This document shows positions 60,060-64,000 of a DNA stretch of 64,000 bases, piece after piece. A program made the translations under genes and the position numbers. Under the pieces are notes generated by a model, which made no database searches, was not told the DNA's origin, and saw nothing but the letters and a program-made list of their open reading frames with translations. Position 1 is the first letter of the stretch, and each line of letters opens with the position of its first letter. Source of the DNA: Collybia mongolica (Eukaryota; Basidiomycota; Agaricomycetes; Agaricales; Clitocybaceae). The stretch lies in NCBI GenBank assembly GCA_013420905.1, contig JAAXNY010000015.1, positions 372,001 to 436,000 of the forward strand, given 5' to 3'.

Positions 60060-61069
60060 ATGACAGATACAGCACCCAACCCACCTGTACTCAATCCACG
60101 TGTGTCCAAACGATGCGAGACTTCATCAATCGTAATGTACTTAAAACTCACAGGCCCCCAACGCAGTTTCTGCAGCAGACGCAGATGTAGTTTTCCAATC
60201 AGAGGATGGGGTCCTCTTTCATATTCATAAGAAAAACCTTGAGACACAAGCAGAAGGATTTCCACCAGCAGGATTTGATAGTCTAAACGACATCGTGGTA
60301 TTATTGGAGCAATCAGCAACGCTCAAATTGCTCTTCCAATTTGTCTATCCAGCGCGCCATCCGTACCTTGATTCTGAAAGCTTTGGTACTCTTGCATTAC
60401 TTGCAGAGGCTGCAGAAAAGTATCAGGTCTACTCTGCAATGAACATTTGCAGGCTTCACATGATGTGAGTCATACGATCAATTCGATTTTTTGACCTAAA
60501 GCAAGAATCATCTTCCAGGAATACATTGCCTGAGCATGCTGAACAGATTATGGCGTATGCTGTGAAGCATGGCTACCCAGAGATTATAGGCCATGCTGCT
60601 CCCCTTCTTCTCGATAAGTCACTGGAGGAGAATCTTGTGAAACTGCCACCAAATCTCATTATTCCCTGGGTGCATTTTCTTATATGCACGTATGATCACA
60701 TCAACTTATCACAGTGGCACAAAGATACGTTATCACGGAAAGTGGACTGAATGCATCCAACCTGCTTTCCGAAACTGCACCGTGGTCAATGACCAAGGAC
60801 TGACCACGAATGCATACCATAATTATAGTGTACTAACAAACTCTTACATTTGTGACTCCTGCTCAAAATCATCAGAAGCCATCATCTCGCAGGTTTTGGA
60901 CAAACTTTTAAAGGGAATGGTATCATTGAAAAATTTGGACAACACGTTCAATCCAAAATTTCTATGCTGCAACCATATGAAACCAGCATTGGCGGCGTGG
61001 CACTCCACAGTCAAAAAGGAAATTAGAAATGTTCCCAATTTTATAACATTCCTTCAGGAAGTAAATTAA
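60060..61069 (+). CDS. BTB/POZ domain protein
   Basis: The start is placed at ATG 60060 (MTDTAPNPPVLNP), but the first splice is uncertain; a donor near 60099 joined to 60180 gives PDADVVFQSEDGVLFHIHKK. The BTB domain continues with EGFPPAGFDSLNDIVVLLEQ, LFQFVYPARHPYLDSESFGT and LALLAEAAEKYQVYSAMNIC. Later exons give NTLPEHAEQIMAYAVKHGYP and, after an intron ending near 60725, IRYHGKWTECIQPAF. Stop TAA 61067-61069. BTB domains mediate protein-protein contact, often as Cul3 adaptors; this Agaricomycete type has no other named domain. Partner gene at 63310 is a convergent paralogue. Confidence 0.8.
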
Positions 61070-63309
61070 CTCTAGTATAGGATGCATTGTGTAACAAATA
61101 TCTGGAATATACTGCAAACCCTGGTTCATTTTGAACAAGTCTCACTGAAGAACTAATCCGCATGCATAATATTGCGGTGCAGATGGTTTGACAGCATTCA
61201 CAATCCAGCTTCAGAGGCATGTCTGGTTGTCAGTATCAAAAGAGGTCCGGTAATGCTTCAAATTGCTCAGACATGCATTTAATTAGCCCTGGCATCAGTA
61301 AGATGTCAAATTTCTTGTTCGCTTTTCGGCACTTTCCGGCACTTTTTGGCTTGACAACAAGTCTGCAAGTTTCCTCTGAAAGTTTTTCCTATGTGTGGCA
61401 TCACAATACAGCTCCAATACCCAAACTAGGTTTGTAGTTAGTCTTCAGGAATGTATTGAGTATGAAGTTCACCTGTAAGTTGATCCTACATATCAAAAGT
61501 CGGCCCATAGTTCCGAATTATGTTGTCACCATCTGTGATGGCAACGGCAATGGTATGTAAACACAGTGCATGTTCTGTGCTCGGAAACATGTAGGTGAAG
61601 GCTGTGGGGATATCCTGAGACCAGTCAACATGTTGTTAAGCACACTACTGGAGAAGCAATAAATTTCAAACAAATTTGCATTGAGAACTTGTCGAAATTC
61701 AGACATAGCTTTTCAGCTGTTTGTTTGCACACTTTTCGGACTTGTACAAGCACGAAAAGAAATTTCTATAAACACTGATGGCGAGAACAACGGACATACC
61801 ATCTCTGTCCCATGTGCAAATGTGGCGTGAATCCCCCTATAGGCTATACCTGGCATAGAACCTCTGAGAAGTGACGGTCGGAATGTGACAAGTCACACAA
61901 TATGCGATGGATGTAGGTGCATCTGTCTGTTAACAGTCGGCGGTCGCGGTAAAGCCTAAGTATCAGGTACAACAGGATGCACATACAACTGGTCTTATTG
62001 TATTCTCTCACTGTTCCCACGTCTTTGAATAGGGCTTCCTGGAAGAAGCGTTGGACTCATTGTTATGACTAGCTCGGCTCTGAGAAAATGGTAACGGGTA
62101 CCAGATTGATGATGGTGGTGAAAATGGGGACCCCCCGTGACCGCGAGAACCCCCTTTTGATTTTTTCTTCGCGCCGGAGCAAATAGGCTACTGTACACGG
62201 TAAACGTAGACTAAGCAAGGGAAATCGTGTATGAAGGGGTCATCTGAGTAGATAAGAAGAGGAACGAAGAGGAAAAGAAAGAGGGGGGGTTGGGTGGGAA
62301 ACGAAAAAATTAGTAGCGGAATGATAAGAAACAGAGTTGTGGCGGTTTAAAGGATTAGATGATGGGCTGTGCTGCTGTGGTGGATGTTGATGAAGAAGAG
62401 AGAGCGGCACAGGGGGGTGTCTCACCTGCGACATGTTTCCTGTCTCAGCTCAATCTCTGCTGGAAATACCCAGCACCGAGCCGAAAACTGCCGACAGGGA
62501 GTGATGAGGCGAGAGGACATAAGTCTGAGGGTGCAGAGGCCTCGAAAAATGCTCGACACCCTTGGAACTCGCGTTTGCCTCGATCAATATATCACGTGGT
62601 ATTATCATGTGGCCTGAGTCGTTGCTTGCAAGTTGTACACAGTGCTATCAGTGTCACTGTGCTCTAGACCTAAAGTGATCCCACCAATTTCATGTTCACC
62701 CAATTTAAGCGTTGTGTATGTACTTACATTCTTGAATCTCTGGTTCTGCATGGCTGGCACATTGATAATCACTCCTGAGTTGGAAGCGACGAATTGAAAA
62801 TGAACTTAGACGAGGGGATCTTAAGTTTGGTGTTTCGTTCTATCTCAGAGTAAGCTTCTTTTGCCCCTTTTTAACCCCACATCCTTTAGCTTACATATAA
62901 ATATTAGCCTCTTATTCCTATCGGTTGTGAAGTGTTCCTTTGGACGAACCGATGTCGTTAACGAGAGCGACTCATGGTTGAGCTTAAATACGATGTGTAT
63001 TCCCAACATACATACCTGTACAATCCATGCTAATTTTAGAATGTTCGCCGCGCGTTCTATGTAGGGGATGATGGGTCTAATACTTGCATGGTGGAAAAAA
63101 AGTCAAGTATGTCGCATGTGCCTGAAACTCGGCGTGCCATAGTGCAACTCACAGATTCAAAGCCAAGCAGAGTGCGCGGGGCCCTTAGTCAAAATGTAGG
63201 AGAGTATCGGGAATCAGTGGTAAAGCTACTAGTCCACATGGTAAAGTACCGTAGTCCCTGAGGCACAGATAACTACATCAGGCGTACACTTGAATAGCAA
63301 TTCATGTGT
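61070..63309. other. No gene recognised
   Basis: Intergenic between two convergent BTB genes. Low-complexity G-rich patch at 62281-62300. No supported frame. Confidence 0.45.
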
Positions 63310-64000
63310 CTAAACAAAAGTGGAGAGATCAGGAATGTTTTTGATCGAGCTTTCAAGGGAGAGCCGCCAGCCAGCTATAGCTGGTTTCAATCGTTCGCAA
63401 CAGACCATGCCTGGTTTTTCCATCCAGCTCAGATCCTTGAGAGATGCGATCCCTTTTGCAAGCGGCATTAAGAATTTGTTGATAGTCAAGTCGATTGGTT
63501 GTCCACAATAACATCCGTCGTATTCTTGCCATTGCTGAGTCTGTTTACGGTAAGAATATCCACCATTTTTGAGAGTCTCTGGTAAGAGTAAGATCGCAGA
63601 CCGCGCGCAGGAGGACCAGGAGGCATGATATCGGGTCTTATTTCCTAACGTCAAATTAGGAATAGTAGTACGAACAGAAGACCCACCCATGCGATCGCGA
63701 TGGCTGGAGGAAATTCCGCTAAAACGTCTTCCAAAGGCTTCTCCAGCAGAAGGGGGGCAGCTGCATACATAATATCTGGGTAATCGTGTTTCACAGCATA
63801 TGCCATGACTTCTTCAGCATATTTCGGTAACATATTCCTACGTAGACCCGTATCGGTTTCTGTATAACGGGCTGCAAATCAAAAACGCACATCATCCGAA
63901 TTTGACAGACATTCATCGCTGCATAAACTTTGTACTTTTCTGCAGCTTCTGCGAGTGGCGCGAGCGTCTCAAATGGGGTGGAAGCGAGGCTCGGGTGGCG
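63310..64000 (-). CDS. BTB/POZ domain protein, 5' part beyond window
   Basis: Minus-strand gene ending at TAG 63310-63312. Exons from the right edge give FETLAPLAEAAEKYKVYAAM (matching the BTB C-terminal helices of the neighbour), then NMLPKYAEEVMAYAVKHDYP and LLLEKPLEDVLAEFPPAIAI, then RYHASWSSCARSAILLLPET and CCERLKPAIAGWRLSLESSI. The order is collinear with 60060-61069, so it is a paralogue in opposite orientation. The N-terminus lies outside the window. Confidence 0.8.

Noticed and set aside
1..64000. CRISPR arrays, bacterial operons, riboswitches, rRNA genes
   Set aside because: No regular spaced repeats, no ribosome-binding-site/operon structure, and no rRNA-like sequence; the window is fungal nuclear DNA.

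Overview
The window looks like a piece of a mushroom-forming basidiomycete (Agaricomycete) genome. The genes are cut by many short GT-AG introns (about 45-70 nt). The gene families (WSC, BTB/POZ, DUF6534-like, JmjC-like, MFS permeases) and the transposon families (pogo-like, PIF/Harbinger, Tnp2/Plavaka-like, Tad1-like LINE, Tc1/mariner) are all typical of that group. No bacterial, plasmid, CRISPR or viral signature is visible.

Layout. 1-16.6 kb is a transposon graveyard. It holds a terminal-inverted-repeat element (746-3881) carrying a 5'-truncated LINE with a clean 15-bp target duplication, a truncated second copy of the same element, a decayed transposon-type protein (4.3-5.6 kb), and a long pogo-like transposase (8.8-15.1 kb) split by a 3.7-kb LTR element whose two 1217-bp LTRs lie in INVERTED orientation around a gag-like frame (9929-13636). 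A PIF/Harbinger relic lies at 16.0-16.6 kb. 16.9-21.2 kb is a GC-rich gene island with a TatD-type metal-dependent hydrolase and an HMG-box transcription factor. 21.0-28.3 kb is an imperfect duplication of about 3.1-3.25 kb: the HMG gene's 3' end plus a DUF6534-like membrane-protein gene, present twice. 29.2-33.1 kb (minus) is a long multi-exon JmjC-like gene. It is followed by a tRNA-like sequence and an intron-containing tRNA-Asn. 36.7-52 kb is a transporter and secreted-protein region: a DAL5/TNA1-type MFS permease, two WSC-domain secreted proteins, a secreted protein with a CBM19-like tail, and a sugar-type MFS permease, with one small MITE-like element between them. 52.3-57.1 kb is a three-level nest: Tnp2-like transposase interrupted by a Tad1-like LINE, which is interrupted by an apparently intact Tc1/mariner element. 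60-64 kb holds two convergent BTB/POZ genes, the second running off the window.

How it fits together. The secreted and membrane genes suggest surface and nutrient-uptake functions, but there is no clear metabolic gene cluster. The most unusual feature is the inverted-LTR element. Its arms look identical, both outer ends are U3 ends, no 5-bp target duplication is visible, and the interrupted transposase reading frame rejoins across it, so it seems to have arrived as a unit. Old elements share one decay pattern: in-frame stops that are nearly all TGA, often where CGA (Arg) fits. This points to C-to-T change at CpG.
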